From the NCBI GenBank assembly GCA_014584575.1, contig JACTMP010000073.1:124001-188000 (forward strand): a stretch of DNA of 64,000 bases, given 5' to 3'. Source of the DNA: Chloroflexota bacterium (lineage in GTDB: Bacteria; Chloroflexota; Anaerolineae; Promineifilales; Promineifilaceae). Shown here piece by piece: positions 1 to 7,150 of this stretch (position 1 is its first letter; each line of letters starts with the position of its first letter). The position numbers were made by a program, and so were the translations under genes. The notes below the pieces were generated by a model. It ran no database searches. It was not told the DNA's origin and saw nothing but the letters and a program-made list of their open reading frames with translations.

Positions 1-895
1 TGACGTGAATGTGGACTTTGATGGTGGTTTCGTCGCCGACAACGACGGTGGAGTCGCCCATGGCGTCTATGCGGGCGCGCACTTCAGCCACATTCAGGTT
101 GCGCCCCATGAGGATGAATTGCACGTCGTAGGGATTTTCCAGATGGCCGCTTTCGGGCATGGCCCGTTCCTGGGCAGTGATAGTGGAGGCAGCGGTTGAT
201 ATAGCTACGCCACTCTCCCAATCTCCCAATCTCCCAATCTCCCCATTGACGTACTTCAACATCCCTTCCAGTACATAGACCAGCCCTTGCCCGCCGGAAT
301 CCACCACGCCGGCTTGTTTAAGGATGGGCAGCAGGTCGGGTGTGCGTTCCAGCGCCTGTTTGCAGCGCCCGAGAGTACGCTCCAACACGAAGCGCAGGTC
401 GAGGCTCTTGGTGGCGGCGTCGGCTGCTTCGGTAGCCCCCTCGCGGATAACGGTGAGGATGGTGCCTTCTACCGGGCGCATGACGCCGCCGTAAGCGGTG
501 TCGGCGGCGGTTTGCAGGGCAGCCGCCAGGTCTTGGGCGTCAAACGTTTCTTTATCTTTTAGCCCACGCGCCAGGCCGCGCCATATCTGGCTGAGGATGA
601 CGCCGGAGTTGCCGCGCGCGCCCATGAGGGCGCCCTGGGCCAGGGTGTCGGCCATTTTGCCCACGTGGGTGTCGTCTCTGTCCTGGACACGGCCGTAAGC
701 GGAACGCATGGTCAGCAGCATGTTGGTGCCTGTGTCACCATCGGGCACGGGAAAAACGTTGAGTGAATTGACGTGTTGGTGGTTTTGTTCCAGCCAGAGC
801 AGACCGGCACGGGCCATTTTTTTGTATTGCTGGCCGTTACAATGCAGCCATTTTTCGGGCACGGCCGTTGCCTCGGCCGTAGTGGGTTGGGTCAC
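1..895 (-). CDS. DAK2-domain fatty acid kinase-like protein (FakA/YloV family), C-terminus beyond window
   Basis: FakA-type proteins bind ATP in a DAK2 domain and phosphorylate fatty acids held by a FakB partner at the membrane. I translated this frame by hand. From a GTG start at 895 it shows NVFPVPDGDTGTNM (residues 46-59), GARGNSGVI (92-100) and VDSGGQGL (198-205), which are the DAK2 nucleotide and metal motifs. A purine-rich ribosome site (GAGAGGAAG) lies about ten bases before the GTG. An Asp23-family gene lies upstream on the same strand, as in the Bacillus yloU-yloV pair, although a DUF pair sits between them here. Residues 218-228 (GEIGRLGDWES) are encoded by a short tandem repeat in frame. 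The gene runs off the left edge. Confidence 0.85.
   Translation of the reverse strand, partial: MTQPTTAEATAVPEKWLHCNGQQYKKMARAGLLWLEQNHQHVNSLNVFPVPDGDTGTNMLLTMRSAYGRVQDRDDTHVGKMADTLAQGALMGARGNSGVILSQIWRGLARGLKDKETFDAQDLAAALQTAADTAYGGVMRPVEGTILTVIREGATEAADAATKSLDLRFVLERTLGRCKQALERTPDLLPILKQAGVVDSGGQGLVYVLEGMLKYVNGEIGRLGDWESGVAISTAASTITAQERAMPESGHLENPYDVQFILMGRNLNVAEVRARIDAMGDSTVVVGDETTIKVHIHV
213..246 (-). repeat. 8-bp tandem repeat inside a coding sequence
   Basis: The unit GGGAGATT is repeated about four times on the minus strand. It is the same unit seen in intergenic hairpins at 1907, 2955 and 49138. Here it lies in frame between the DAK2 domain and the following domain of the FakA-like gene, and adds the linker GEIGRLGDWES without breaking the frame. 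Confidence 0.85.
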
Positions 896-924
896 GTGGG
901 TTTTCTTCCTCTCTCTTCTAAATG

Positions 925-960
925 GTTATCAGTAATCGGTAATCGGTTATCGGTAATCAG
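925..960. repeat. 7-bp tandem array (GTAATCG type)
   Basis: Units of GGTAATC/GGTTATC are repeated between the FakA-like start and the DUF2442 gene. The TGA stop of the DUF2442 gene (957-959) lies inside the array. The same unit forms the hairpin at 1487-1543 and the array at 3913-3960. Confidence 0.8.
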
Positions 961-1262
961 ATCTTATTACGTTGTTGCAACCAACGGGCAAATGAGGCTG
1001 GGTTTTCGGTTGACTTTTTACCGATCAACAAACCTTCTACCCCAATATCTTCGTCAAGATCAGGCCAATGGATGCCATAACCAGCGCCGCTAATTTCAAA
1101 ATTGGCGCGTTCGGCAGGTGTGGCATAAGCCAGACGAGGGTACCAGCCGATGGGTACGGTTACACTACGGCCGTCTTCGAGATCAACGGATAAGGAATCA
1201 TCGCTGACCGTCACGTCTACAATCCTAGCCAGTGAAACCAGTGCAGAAGGCATCCCATTCAT
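957..1262 (-). CDS. DUF2442 domain protein
   Basis: A 101-residue protein with the DUF2442 pattern: IVDVTVSDDSLSVDLEDGR near the N-terminus, then the conserved PRLAYATPAERANFE and WPDLDEDIGVEGLL segments. Biochemical function is unknown. Its start overlaps the end of the DUF4160 gene by 38 bases, so the two are read as one unit. DUF4160-DUF2442 pairs recur in genomes and are often suspected of being toxin-antitoxin-like, but I know of no proof and call it only a conserved pair. Its stop codon is supplied by a GTAATC tandem array. Confidence 0.85.
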   Translation of the reverse strand: MNGMPSALVSLARIVDVTVSDDSLSVDLEDGRSVTVPIGWYPRLAYATPAERANFEISGAGYGIHWPDLDEDIGVEGLLIGKKSTENPASFARWLQQRNKI

Positions 1263-1473
1263 TTCTCAAATTCTCCAGATTGTCCCGCAAGATGCGCTCA
1301 ATATCGCGTAACTCTTTGCGGTTATAGCCGCGATTTTCCTCTAAAGCGACATCGGGATCGAGCCAAAATTTGGCGCTCCATTTCTCCCGATCTACGTGCA
1401 TATGGCGTGGTTCGCCACAGTCGTAAGAATAGAAGTAAATGCGATAAGGGCCGGTTCTTAAAGCAGTTGGCAT
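1225..1473 (-). CDS. DUF4160 domain protein
   Basis: An 82-residue protein matching DUF4160: YRIYFYSYDCGEPRHMHV at residues 10-27 and a helical C-terminal half (LRDIERILRDNLENLRNEW). The His/Glu-rich RHMHVDRE segment is the family hallmark. Function is unknown. It is the first gene of a two-gene unit with the overlapping DUF2442 gene. A GTAATCG hairpin (1487-1543) lies just before its start. Confidence 0.85.
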   Translation of the reverse strand: MPTALRTGPYRIYFYSYDCGEPRHMHVDREKWSAKFWLDPDVALEENRGYNRKELRDIERILRDNLENLRNEWDAFCTGFTG

Positions 1474-1486
1474 ATTAGTCGGTCAT

Positions 1487-1543
1487 CAGTAATCGGTTAT
1501 CGGTAATCAGTGCATTCCACCGATTACCGATAAGCGATTACTG
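1487..1543. repeat. Hairpin of inverted GTAATCG arrays
   Basis: Left arm 1487-1510 (CAGTAATCGG, then TTATCGGTAATC units) is answered by right arm 1520-1543 in inverted orientation, with about two mismatches over 24 bases and a nine-base loop. The TAA stop of the Asp23 gene (1538-1540) is inside the right arm. Confidence 0.9.
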
Positions 1544-1897
1544 TTCCTCTCTACTCAGCCTCAGCCCCTGCACATACACATTCACCTCATGCACAGGCAG
1601 GCTGAGGGCTTTTTCCAGGTGAAATTTGACGGTGTGTTGGATGCTTTCGGCGACGGTTTTGATGCGCACACCATATTCGACGATGACATACACGTCAATG
1701 ACCACGCCGCCATCGCGGTAGGTGATGTCAATGCCCCGGCGGTTGTCACGAGACAGCAATTTAGCGATGCCGGTAGCCACATTTTTCTCGGCCATACCCA
1801 CCACCCCGTAGCATTGGTTGATGGCCTGGTTGGCAATGGTGGACACGGCCGTTGTGGAAATATCTATTGTTCCGTAAGTGTCGTGTTGTACGGTCAT
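1538..1897 (-). CDS. Asp23/Gls24 family envelope stress protein
   Basis: A 119-residue protein starting MTVQHDTYGTIDIS. The Asp23 core is clear: STTAVSTIANQAINQCYGVVGM, then GIDITYRDGGVVIDVYVIVEYG and a C-terminal VNVYVQGL. I chose the ATG at 1897 because the longer reading (TTG at 1948) is encoded by an intergenic repeat array. In Gram-positive bacteria these proteins are abundant and membrane-associated and respond to envelope or alkaline stress. The yloU-yloV type neighbourhood with the FakA-like gene supports the call. Confidence 0.9.
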   Translation of the reverse strand: MTVQHDTYGTIDISTTAVSTIANQAINQCYGVVGMAEKNVATGIAKLLSRDNRRGIDITYRDGGVVIDVYVIVEYGVRIKTVAESIQHTVKFHLEKALSLPVHEVNVYVQGLRLSREEQ

Positions 1898-1906
1898 AAC
1901 TTTTAT

Positions 1907-1984
1907 TGAGATTAGGAGAGTGGGAGATTGAGAGATTTTAGTCGCCAATCTCCCACTCTCTCAATCTCCTAATCTCCAATCTCC
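1907..1984. repeat. Hairpin of inverted GAGATTG arrays
   Basis: GAGATTAGGAGAGTGGGAGA and following units (1907-1937) are answered by CTCCCACTCTCTCAATCTCC and following units (1947-1984). The long imperfect inverted array fills the gap between mevalonate kinase and the Asp23 gene. Confidence 0.9.
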
Positions 1985-2017
1985 TGGCCGAATTGTATCA
2001 CAAGCCACCCCAATGGA

Positions 2018-2953
2018 TCATGCCAGGGTGGTGGACAGGACGTTTTTGGCCCCGGCGGCGAGGAGGGATTTGCACACGGCCGTCCTCGTTTCCGGTGTTA
2101 CCAGGGCGATCATATTCCCGCCCCGGCCGGCGCCGCTTAGTTTGGCTCCCAACGCACCGCCCTCAATGGCGACCGTCACCAGCCGATCAAGTTCCGGGGA
2201 GGAAACGGTCATTTCTTGCAGCAGGGCATGGTTTTCTTGCATCAGCGGCCCCAGGGCGGCCACATCTCCGGTTTCAATGGCGGTACGGGCGGCGGTGGCA
2301 ATACGGCCGCAGCTGTCAAACAACGCTTCAAACTTCGCCGGGTTTTCCTGCCACTGGCGGCGCACATCACCGACGGCAATTTTGGTGCTGCTGCGCACAC
2401 CGGTATCGGCCACCAGCAGGTGCAGAGGGCGGGCGACGGTAAACGGCTCGATGCGATTATGCGGCTGTTGGCGCACAAAGTAGACCGGCATTTCATAAGC
2501 GACAACGGTGTTGTCAATGCCGCTGGGTGTGCCGTGATGGATTTTCTCGACCTCGTAAGTCAGGGCGGAAACCCATTCCGGCGTCGCCAGATGGGACACG
2601 CCCAGAAATTCGGCCAGGGCGCGGACGACGGCGGCGGTGATGGCCGCGCCGCTGCCCAGGCCGCTGGCAATGGGAATCTGGCTGCTGACGGTGATGGTCA
2701 TGTCGGGCAAGGTGGGGAGGTGTACGGCCGTTTGCACCTGCCGAATCACGGCCGCAATGGGATCATCCGATGGCGCGTCGGGCAGCAGCACATCCTGGCC
2801 CAGGTCGGGGGCGATGAGGCGGATGCCTGGTTGGGTGGTGGGGGAGACGACGGCCGTAGCCCGCAGTTGGGAGAGGGGGATAGCGATAGCGGGACGGCCG
2901 TAGACCACCGCATGTTCGCCAAAGAGGATGATTTTGCCGGGGGCAGTAGACAT
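2018..2953 (-). CDS. mvk: Mevalonate kinase
   Basis: This GHMP kinase uses ATP to phosphorylate mevalonate in the cytosolic mevalonate route to isoprenoids. The 311 residues show the N-terminal APGKIILFGEHAVVYG (4-19), the ATP-binding PIASGLGSGAA (94-104), the substrate segment GTPSGIDNTV, and the C-terminal GAKLSGAGRGGNM. Length and order fit mevalonate kinase better than phosphomevalonate or homoserine kinase. No other pathway gene is visible, but the next gene upstream on the same strand encodes a prenyl-chain-using UbiA enzyme. Hairpin arrays flank both sides. Confidence 0.92.
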   Translation of the reverse strand: MSTAPGKIILFGEHAVVYGRPAIAIPLSQLRATAVVSPTTQPGIRLIAPDLGQDVLLPDAPSDDPIAAVIRQVQTAVHLPTLPDMTITVSSQIPIASGLGSGAAITAAVVRALAEFLGVSHLATPEWVSALTYEVEKIHHGTPSGIDNTVVAYEMPVYFVRQQPHNRIEPFTVARPLHLLVADTGVRSSTKIAVGDVRRQWQENPAKFEALFDSCGRIATAARTAIETGDVAALGPLMQENHALLQEMTVSSPELDRLVTVAIEGGALGAKLSGAGRGGNMIALVTPETRTAVCKSLLAAGAKNVLSTTLA

Positions 2954-2954
2954 G

Positions 2955-3028
2955 AAGAGATTGGGAGATTGGGAGATTGGGAGATTGGGAGGGTAGTTAA
3001 TCTCTCAATCTCTTAATCTCCTAATCTC
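2955..3028. repeat. Hairpin of inverted GGGAGATT arrays
   Basis: Four GGGAGATT units (left arm) are followed after a short loop by inverted AATCTC units (right arm). The array joins the mevalonate kinase start to the UbiA gene; the UbiA stop TGA (3027-3029) begins in the right arm. Confidence 0.92.
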
Positions 3029-3896
3029 AAAAAATATAAATCACCACAAACACCGTCAGCGCAAATAAAACAATTGTCACCTGCAACGGCCGGTCGCGCA
3101 GGGCGATGTCTTCGGGGGCGCCGCCTTCGTGGCGCACGTGGATCAGGTACATGTAGCGGAAGATGCCATACATGAGAAAGGGGATGGTGAGCATCATGGT
3201 ATGGTTGGTGGGCAGCCCCTCGGCCAGGAAGGTGTACAGGCTGTAAAAGACCAGGACGCTGGTCGTGACCAGACCTAACATGCGGTCAATCAAATCCAGA
3301 TTGTATTCTTGCAGGATTTTGCGGTGTTTGTCGGCGTCTTCGCCCAGCAGCACCAGTTCGTGCCGCCGTTTGCCGAGCACCAGAAAGAGCGCCAGAAAGC
3401 CGCCAAAGAGGTAGAGCCAGGGCGAAAAACGCTCCACTTCAATGACGGCCACGCCGGAAGCGATGCGCAGCACAAAACCGAGGGCGACAATGAGTACATC
3501 AAACAACACCACATTTTTCAGCCAGAAGGTGTAGGCAACCTGGCTCAGCAAATAAGTGAGCAAAATGAGGGCAAACAACGGCGAAAGGAAGTAGCCGGCG
3601 ATGAGACTGCCACCGGCAAAAATGACGGCGGCGAGGGCGGCTACAGCGGGACTGAGTTGGCCGGCGGGCAACGGCCGTAACCGTTTGGTGGGGTGCTGAC
3701 GGTCACTTTCCATGTCGCTCAGGTCATTCATGAGGTACACGGCGCTTGACATAAGACACAGGAGGATAAAGGCCGCTACCGTGCGCCCCAGATACAGGGG
3801 GTTCAGCAGTTTTTCATCAAAAAAGAGCGCCACAAAGACAAAGCCATTTTTGGGCCACTGGCGCGGTCGCATCGTTTTGAGCAAAGCTGTAAACAC
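3027..3896 (-). CDS. UbiA prenyltransferase, decaprenyl-phosphate phosphoribosyltransferase-like
   Basis: Members of this UbiA subgroup move 5-phosphoribose from PRPP onto a polyprenyl phosphate at the inner membrane, the first step of decaprenyl-phospho-arabinose synthesis. The 289-residue protein has KTMRPRQWPKN at the N-terminus, the Asp-rich NDLSDMESD motif, a GKRRHEL segment, and about nine hydrophobic helices. I chose GTG at 3896 because a perfect AGGAGG sits five bases upstream (3902-3907). The longer ATG reading at 3986 would translate the GGTAATC array. Substrate is inferred from family resemblance; another UbiA activity is possible. Confidence 0.85.
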   Translation of the reverse strand: MFTALLKTMRPRQWPKNGFVFVALFFDEKLLNPLYLGRTVAAFILLCLMSSAVYLMNDLSDMESDRQHPTKRLRPLPAGQLSPAVAALAAVIFAGGSLIAGYFLSPLFALILLTYLLSQVAYTFWLKNVVLFDVLIVALGFVLRIASGVAVIEVERFSPWLYLFGGFLALFLVLGKRRHELVLLGEDADKHRKILQEYNLDLIDRMLGLVTTSVLVFYSLYTFLAEGLPTNHTMMLTIPFLMYGIFRYMYLIHVRHEGGAPEDIALRDRPLQVTIVLFALTVFVVIYIF

Positions 3897-3912
3897 ACAA
3901 ACCTCCTGAAGG

Positions 3913-3960
3913 CGGTAATCGGTAATCGGTAATCGGTGAACGGTAATCAGTAAACCGATT
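3913..3960. repeat. 7-bp tandem array (GGTAATC type)
   Basis: About four GGTAATC units followed by degenerate inverted units (AAACCGATT). It lies immediately upstream of the AGGAGG site of the UbiA gene. Confidence 0.85.
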
Positions 3961-4103
3961 ATATGGCACGGCCGTAACACACGCACAATTTAGCATTACC
4001 ATTAGACCTCGGATAGTGATATGATTAACTTTAGTAGCCGGTTGCCACAAGTAGATGCATAGCTTTGGTTGTTGGCTAAGGTGTACCTGCGGCGATAAAC
4101 GAG

Positions 4104-4760
4104 ATGAACGAAAACGATGGCGCCACCCGTGCTACCCATGCCGGGGCAGAAATTTTAGTGGTGGACGATGTGCGCGAGAATTTGCGCTTATTGGTGCGGT
4201 TGCTGGCTGAACGGGGATATAAAGTAAGGCCGGTGTCGAACGGCCGTATGGCCATCACTGCCGCCCAAATTGCCCCACCAGACCTGATCTTGCTGGACAT
4301 CCTCATGCCAGAATTGGATGGCTACCAGGTGTGCCAGCAACTTAAGGCAGACGAAGCCACCCGCCACATCCCTATCATCTTTATCAGCGCCTTGCACGAG
4401 CAGATGGACATTGTACGCGCTTTTACTGTGGGTGGTGTGGATTACATCACCAAGCCGTTCCAGACGGAAGAAACGTTGGCCCGCGTGCATACCCATCTGA
4501 CCATTGGCAAATTGCAGAAAGAGTTAGCGCAAAAAAACCGTGAACTGGAAGCGCAAAACGCCCGGTTGCAAGAGGCATTGGCGAATATCAAGACCCTCAG
4601 CGGATTGCTGCCGATTTGTGCCAATTGCAAAAAAATCCGAGATGATGATGGTTACTGGCATACGGTGGAAACATACATCCGCGTCCATTCCGACGCCATT
4701 CTCAGCCACGGCATTTGCCCGGACTGTATGGTTGAATTGTATCCTGACTATGACCGATGA
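4104..4760 (+). CDS. Response regulator with coiled coil and C-terminal Cys-pair domain
   Basis: A 218-residue signalling protein. Residues about 16-130 form a receiver domain: ILVVDDVRENL supplies the acidic pocket, LILLDILMPELDG the phospho-Asp, and YITKPF the conserved Lys. A coiled coil (KLQKELAQKNRELEAQNARL) leads to a small C-terminal domain with CANCKK and GICPDC, a pattern found at the ends of many PAS/GAF/receiver proteins and likely to bind zinc or stabilise the fold. There is no DNA-binding domain. A second receiver protein follows at once, suggesting a relay. Confidence 0.88.
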   Translation: MNENDGATRATHAGAEILVVDDVRENLRLLVRLLAERGYKVRPVSNGRMAITAAQIAPPDLILLDILMPELDGYQVCQQLKADEATRHIPIIFISALHEQMDIVRAFTVGGVDYITKPFQTEETLARVHTHLTIGKLQKELAQKNRELEAQNARLQEALANIKTLSGLLPICANCKKIRDDDGYWHTVETYIRVHSDAILSHGICPDCMVELYPDYDR

Positions 4761-4807
4761 ATGGCGGTGACCGATGAATGGCCGTCTATTTTGACTGTGG
4801 GAATAAG

Positions 4808-5176
4808 ATGGTGAACCAGGCAACGGCTTTGATTATTGAAGATGATGAACGGCTAGCGATGATTTATGCCGAAGCCTTGCGCCGCGCCGGGTTTGTGCCC
4901 GAAACGATACGTGATGGCGCCATCGCCCAAACCCGGCTGCAAGAATTAACACCATCTCTGATTTTGCTCGATTTGCACCTACCCCACATTTCGGGGGACG
5001 AGTTGTTGCGCCAGATTCGCGCCGACGGCCGTCTGGCAGATTGTGTGGTGATTTTAGTCACGGCCGACGCGGTGATGGCGGATGCGCTGCGAGCGGATAC
5101 AGACCTGGTGTTGTTGAAGCCCATCAGCTTTAACCAGTTGCGCGACCTGACCAGTCGCCTGCACCCAAAGCGATGA
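4808..5176 (+). CDS. Single-domain response regulator
   Basis: A 122-residue stand-alone receiver: ALIIEDDERLA carries the acidic pair, LILLDLHLPHISGDE the phospho-acceptor Asp, VTADA the switch Ser/Thr, and LLKPISF the Lys. I chose the ATG at 4808; an upstream in-frame ATG at 4778 adds ten residues with no family support. It overlaps the following GNAT gene by four bases (ATGA), so the three genes from 4104 probably form one transcript. The partner kinase is not visible nearby. Confidence 0.85.
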   Translation: MVNQATALIIEDDERLAMIYAEALRRAGFVPETIRDGAIAQTRLQELTPSLILLDLHLPHISGDELLRQIRADGRLADCVVILVTADAVMADALRADTDLVLLKPISFNQLRDLTSRLHPKR

Positions 5177-5670
5177 ATCTCATCTTGCGCCCGCTCACGG
5201 CCGTAGATTTGCCCCACCTGCTCACCTGGCAGTATGAACCTCCTTATGACATTTATAGCCTGGGTAACGGCCGTGTTGACACCACTGCCTTAGCTGAAGC
5301 CGGCGAATACTTTTTGGACCCCGTCTACTGTTTTTATAGCATCATCAACGTGACCACTGGTGAACTGGCGGCTGTGGTCAGTTATGGCCTGGATGGGCAG
5401 GTGAGTGGCGGCGATTACAGCGAAGAGGCGGTGGATATTGGCATGGCCGTTCGCCCTGATCTCACCGGGCGTGGTTTGGGCAATGAATTTGTGGGCGTCG
5501 CACTATCGTTTGCCCGGCAAACTTTCCAGACAGTCCGGCTCCGGGTAACTATCGCTGATTTTAATTTGCGCGCCCGGCGTGTATGGGAAAAACACGGTTT
5601 CCAACCAGTGCAATCGTTTACCAGCAGCGCCAACAACCTGGCATTCACCATACTCACTCGTGCGGTATAA
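5173..5670 (+). CDS. GNAT family N-acetyltransferase
   Basis: A 165-residue protein of the GNAT fold, which transfers acetyl from acetyl-CoA to an amine. The acetyl-CoA-binding stretch is VRPDLTGRGLGNEF (about 97-110), close to the family R/Q-x-x-G-x-G/A motif, and the C-terminal ARRVWEKHGF motif is typical. The acceptor is unknown. It overlaps the receiver gene by four bases and is probably translated by coupling. Confidence 0.88.
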   Translation: MNLILRPLTAVDLPHLLTWQYEPPYDIYSLGNGRVDTTALAEAGEYFLDPVYCFYSIINVTTGELAAVVSYGLDGQVSGGDYSEEAVDIGMAVRPDLTGRGLGNEFVGVALSFARQTFQTVRLRVTIADFNLRARRVWEKHGFQPVQSFTSSANNLAFTILTRAV

Positions 5671-5671
5671 T
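5644..5671 (+). promoter_or_regulatory. Probable sigma-70-type promoter for the 5732 gene
   Basis: TATAAT at 5666-5671 overlaps the GNAT stop codon and is preceded by TTCACC with a 16-base spacer. It is oriented towards the small hypothetical gene at 5732, which has AAGGA before its ATG. Confidence 0.5.
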
Positions 5672-5731
5672 CGCGGCGGCGCAGATGGCAACTGATCATC
5701 CGCCGATTGCAGATCGAAAAAAGGAAAACGT

Positions 5732-6151
5732 ATGGCAACCATTCCTCCCTTTGTGGCCACGGGTACACACATCGGCCAGAAGCAGACGGTAAAGGCCAAA
5801 AAAATGGTCTGGATACCCGTGGGCAACGGCAAAGTTGCCGCTTTTTCTGACTATGAAGTGAGCATTGCCGGGCAAATTAGCATTTTGGGTTACAGCGGCA
5901 ACATGAACATTTATCTGCGGCTGCTGGATGAAGACCCGGCGGCGACTTCCGGCCCCTGCGTGTTACGCCTGAATGCTCATGAAGACCCTCAGGCTACCTA
6001 CCACGTCAATAAAAATGTGCTGACAGTGCAGGCCACATTGGGTCAATACAAACAAGCCATTAGCATCACCCCTTGTGATGGCGGCACACAAACAGAGTGT
6101 AAGTTAACGGGGCGGGTGAATGAGACGGTTCACCTGGAGCCGGTGCGGTAA
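5732..6151 (+). CDS. Hypothetical beta-rich protein
   Basis: I do not recognise a family. The 139-residue product has no signal peptide or membrane helix and is rich in alternating hydrophobic residues (VSIAGQISILGYSGNMNIYL), suggesting a beta-sandwich. Two Cys residues lie near the end (CDGG...EC). A good ribosome site (AAGGAAAACGT before ATG) and a TATAAT box support expression as a separate unit. Confidence 0.6.
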   Translation: MATIPPFVATGTHIGQKQTVKAKKMVWIPVGNGKVAAFSDYEVSIAGQISILGYSGNMNIYLRLLDEDPAATSGPCVLRLNAHEDPQATYHVNKNVLTVQATLGQYKQAISITPCDGGTQTECKLTGRVNETVHLEPVR

Positions 6152-6168
6152 GCCAGGTATAGGCGACA

Positions 6169-6984
6169 TTATAACGTTTCCGGCCAATCGGCATTGGGGC
6201 GTTGCTGGCGGCACAATGTCAGCAGTTCGGCCATACGGCCGTGCCGCTCACAGTACAATATAATCTCCTGCGCCATGTCAGACTTGACCCCTTCCGGGAA
6301 TTCGTCCTTGTCAATGCCCAGATCAAACAGCAATAACTCCAGTTCATGTTTACTGAAGTGACGGGCAATTAACTGGCGCAGCCGGATGCGGTTTTGTAGT
6401 AATAGCGTGGCATTTTCTTCCTGGAGCACGGCCGTGAAAAATGCCGCTACCGCCAGTTTGCGAGTAGAAATGGTATGCCGCTGCTCCATAGGCATTTCGG
6501 CAAAGGTGCGCTCTTGCCCCTCTGGGATGAAAATTGCATCCCACCCAAAAATCTGGCTGCCACGGGGTTCCGTTGCAATAATCCCTTTCAATTCCCCCCT
6601 AAACACCGACACCTGCCCGTCCCGCGCATGAAAGCCCAGATCGGTGATCACCGTCGCTGACCGATCTTCAAAAGGCTGCATCATCTTGCAAATGCCGTCC
6701 ACACCAACGCCATCAATGAACAACCCGGTGACATTGCCGGGCAAATCGCGCCAGGCGCGAATTTGCAGGTTGGTTTGCTCCACCAGAAACGGTAAATGGG
6801 GCAGCCAGGGGCGGGCCATCTCCACTTTGCGCCGGATGAGAATGGCCTGGTCTACCAGCACCGGTTCCTCCAACGCATACCGCGCCCAACGCAAGTCAGC
6901 ATGTTTGCCCAGCAAAAATTGGTAATCGTTGAATTTGTTCTGGGAACCGGTCACAAAATAAAGCTGTTTACGCAGTTCAGTCAT
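6169..6984 (-). CDS. HAM1/RdgB-type NTP pyrophosphatase domain fused to an effector-associated domain
   Basis: Residues 1-190 resemble the ITPA/RdgB fold that hydrolyses non-canonical purine NTPs to NMPs: FVTGSQNKFNDY (10-21), LPFLVEQTNL (64-73), FGWDAIFIPEG (146-156) and ISTRKLA (172-178). Two active-site positions differ from the family: the usual VEDT/ADDS acid is Gln70, and the usual SHR is STR. Residues about 198-263 form a helical domain (FDLGID, CERHGRMAEL, QQRPN) that strongly resembles the N-terminal domain of the protein at 34852-35694 and the effector-associated, Death-like adaptors of NTP-dependent conflict systems. I chose ATG at 6984, which has AGAGGCG upstream. It may be an effector or a nucleotide sensor; hydrolysis is uncertain. 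Confidence 0.8.
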   Translation of the reverse strand: MTELRKQLYFVTGSQNKFNDYQFLLGKHADLRWARYALEEPVLVDQAILIRRKVEMARPWLPHLPFLVEQTNLQIRAWRDLPGNVTGLFIDGVGVDGICKMMQPFEDRSATVITDLGFHARDGQVSVFRGELKGIIATEPRGSQIFGWDAIFIPEGQERTFAEMPMEQRHTISTRKLAVAAFFTAVLQEENATLLLQNRIRLRQLIARHFSKHELELLLFDLGIDKDEFPEGVKSDMAQEIILYCERHGRMAELLTLCRQQRPNADWPETL

Positions 6985-7136
6985 CGTGGTCGCCTCTCTA
7001 CCTGCTTGGCCGCTCATACTGACAGCCATGTCACGCCAGCAACACTATTATAAACAACAACACCGTAATCAAAATACCCCTACTCTTCTCTCCCTCAAAG
7101 CCCTCTTTTGCAGCGTGCCAGAGGACGGATAACGGG

Positions 7137-7142
7137 TATACT
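7137..7142 (+). promoter_or_regulatory. Candidate -10 box of a leaderless promoter
   Basis: TATACT ends eight bases before the yihY-like ATG at 7151 and there is no ribosome-binding site. If used, transcription would begin at or within two bases of the start codon. No good -35 was found. Confidence 0.4.
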
Positions 7143-7150
7143 TGCCACCC

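Noticed and set aside
213..246. Short repeats resembling a CRISPR array
   Set aside because: Units are 7-8 bp, tandem without spacers, and paired with inverted copies; no cas genes are present anywhere in the window.
3897..3986. Longer start for the UbiA enzyme
   Set aside because: The extra residues are encoded by the GGTAATC array, and a perfect AGGAGG points to the GTG at 3896.
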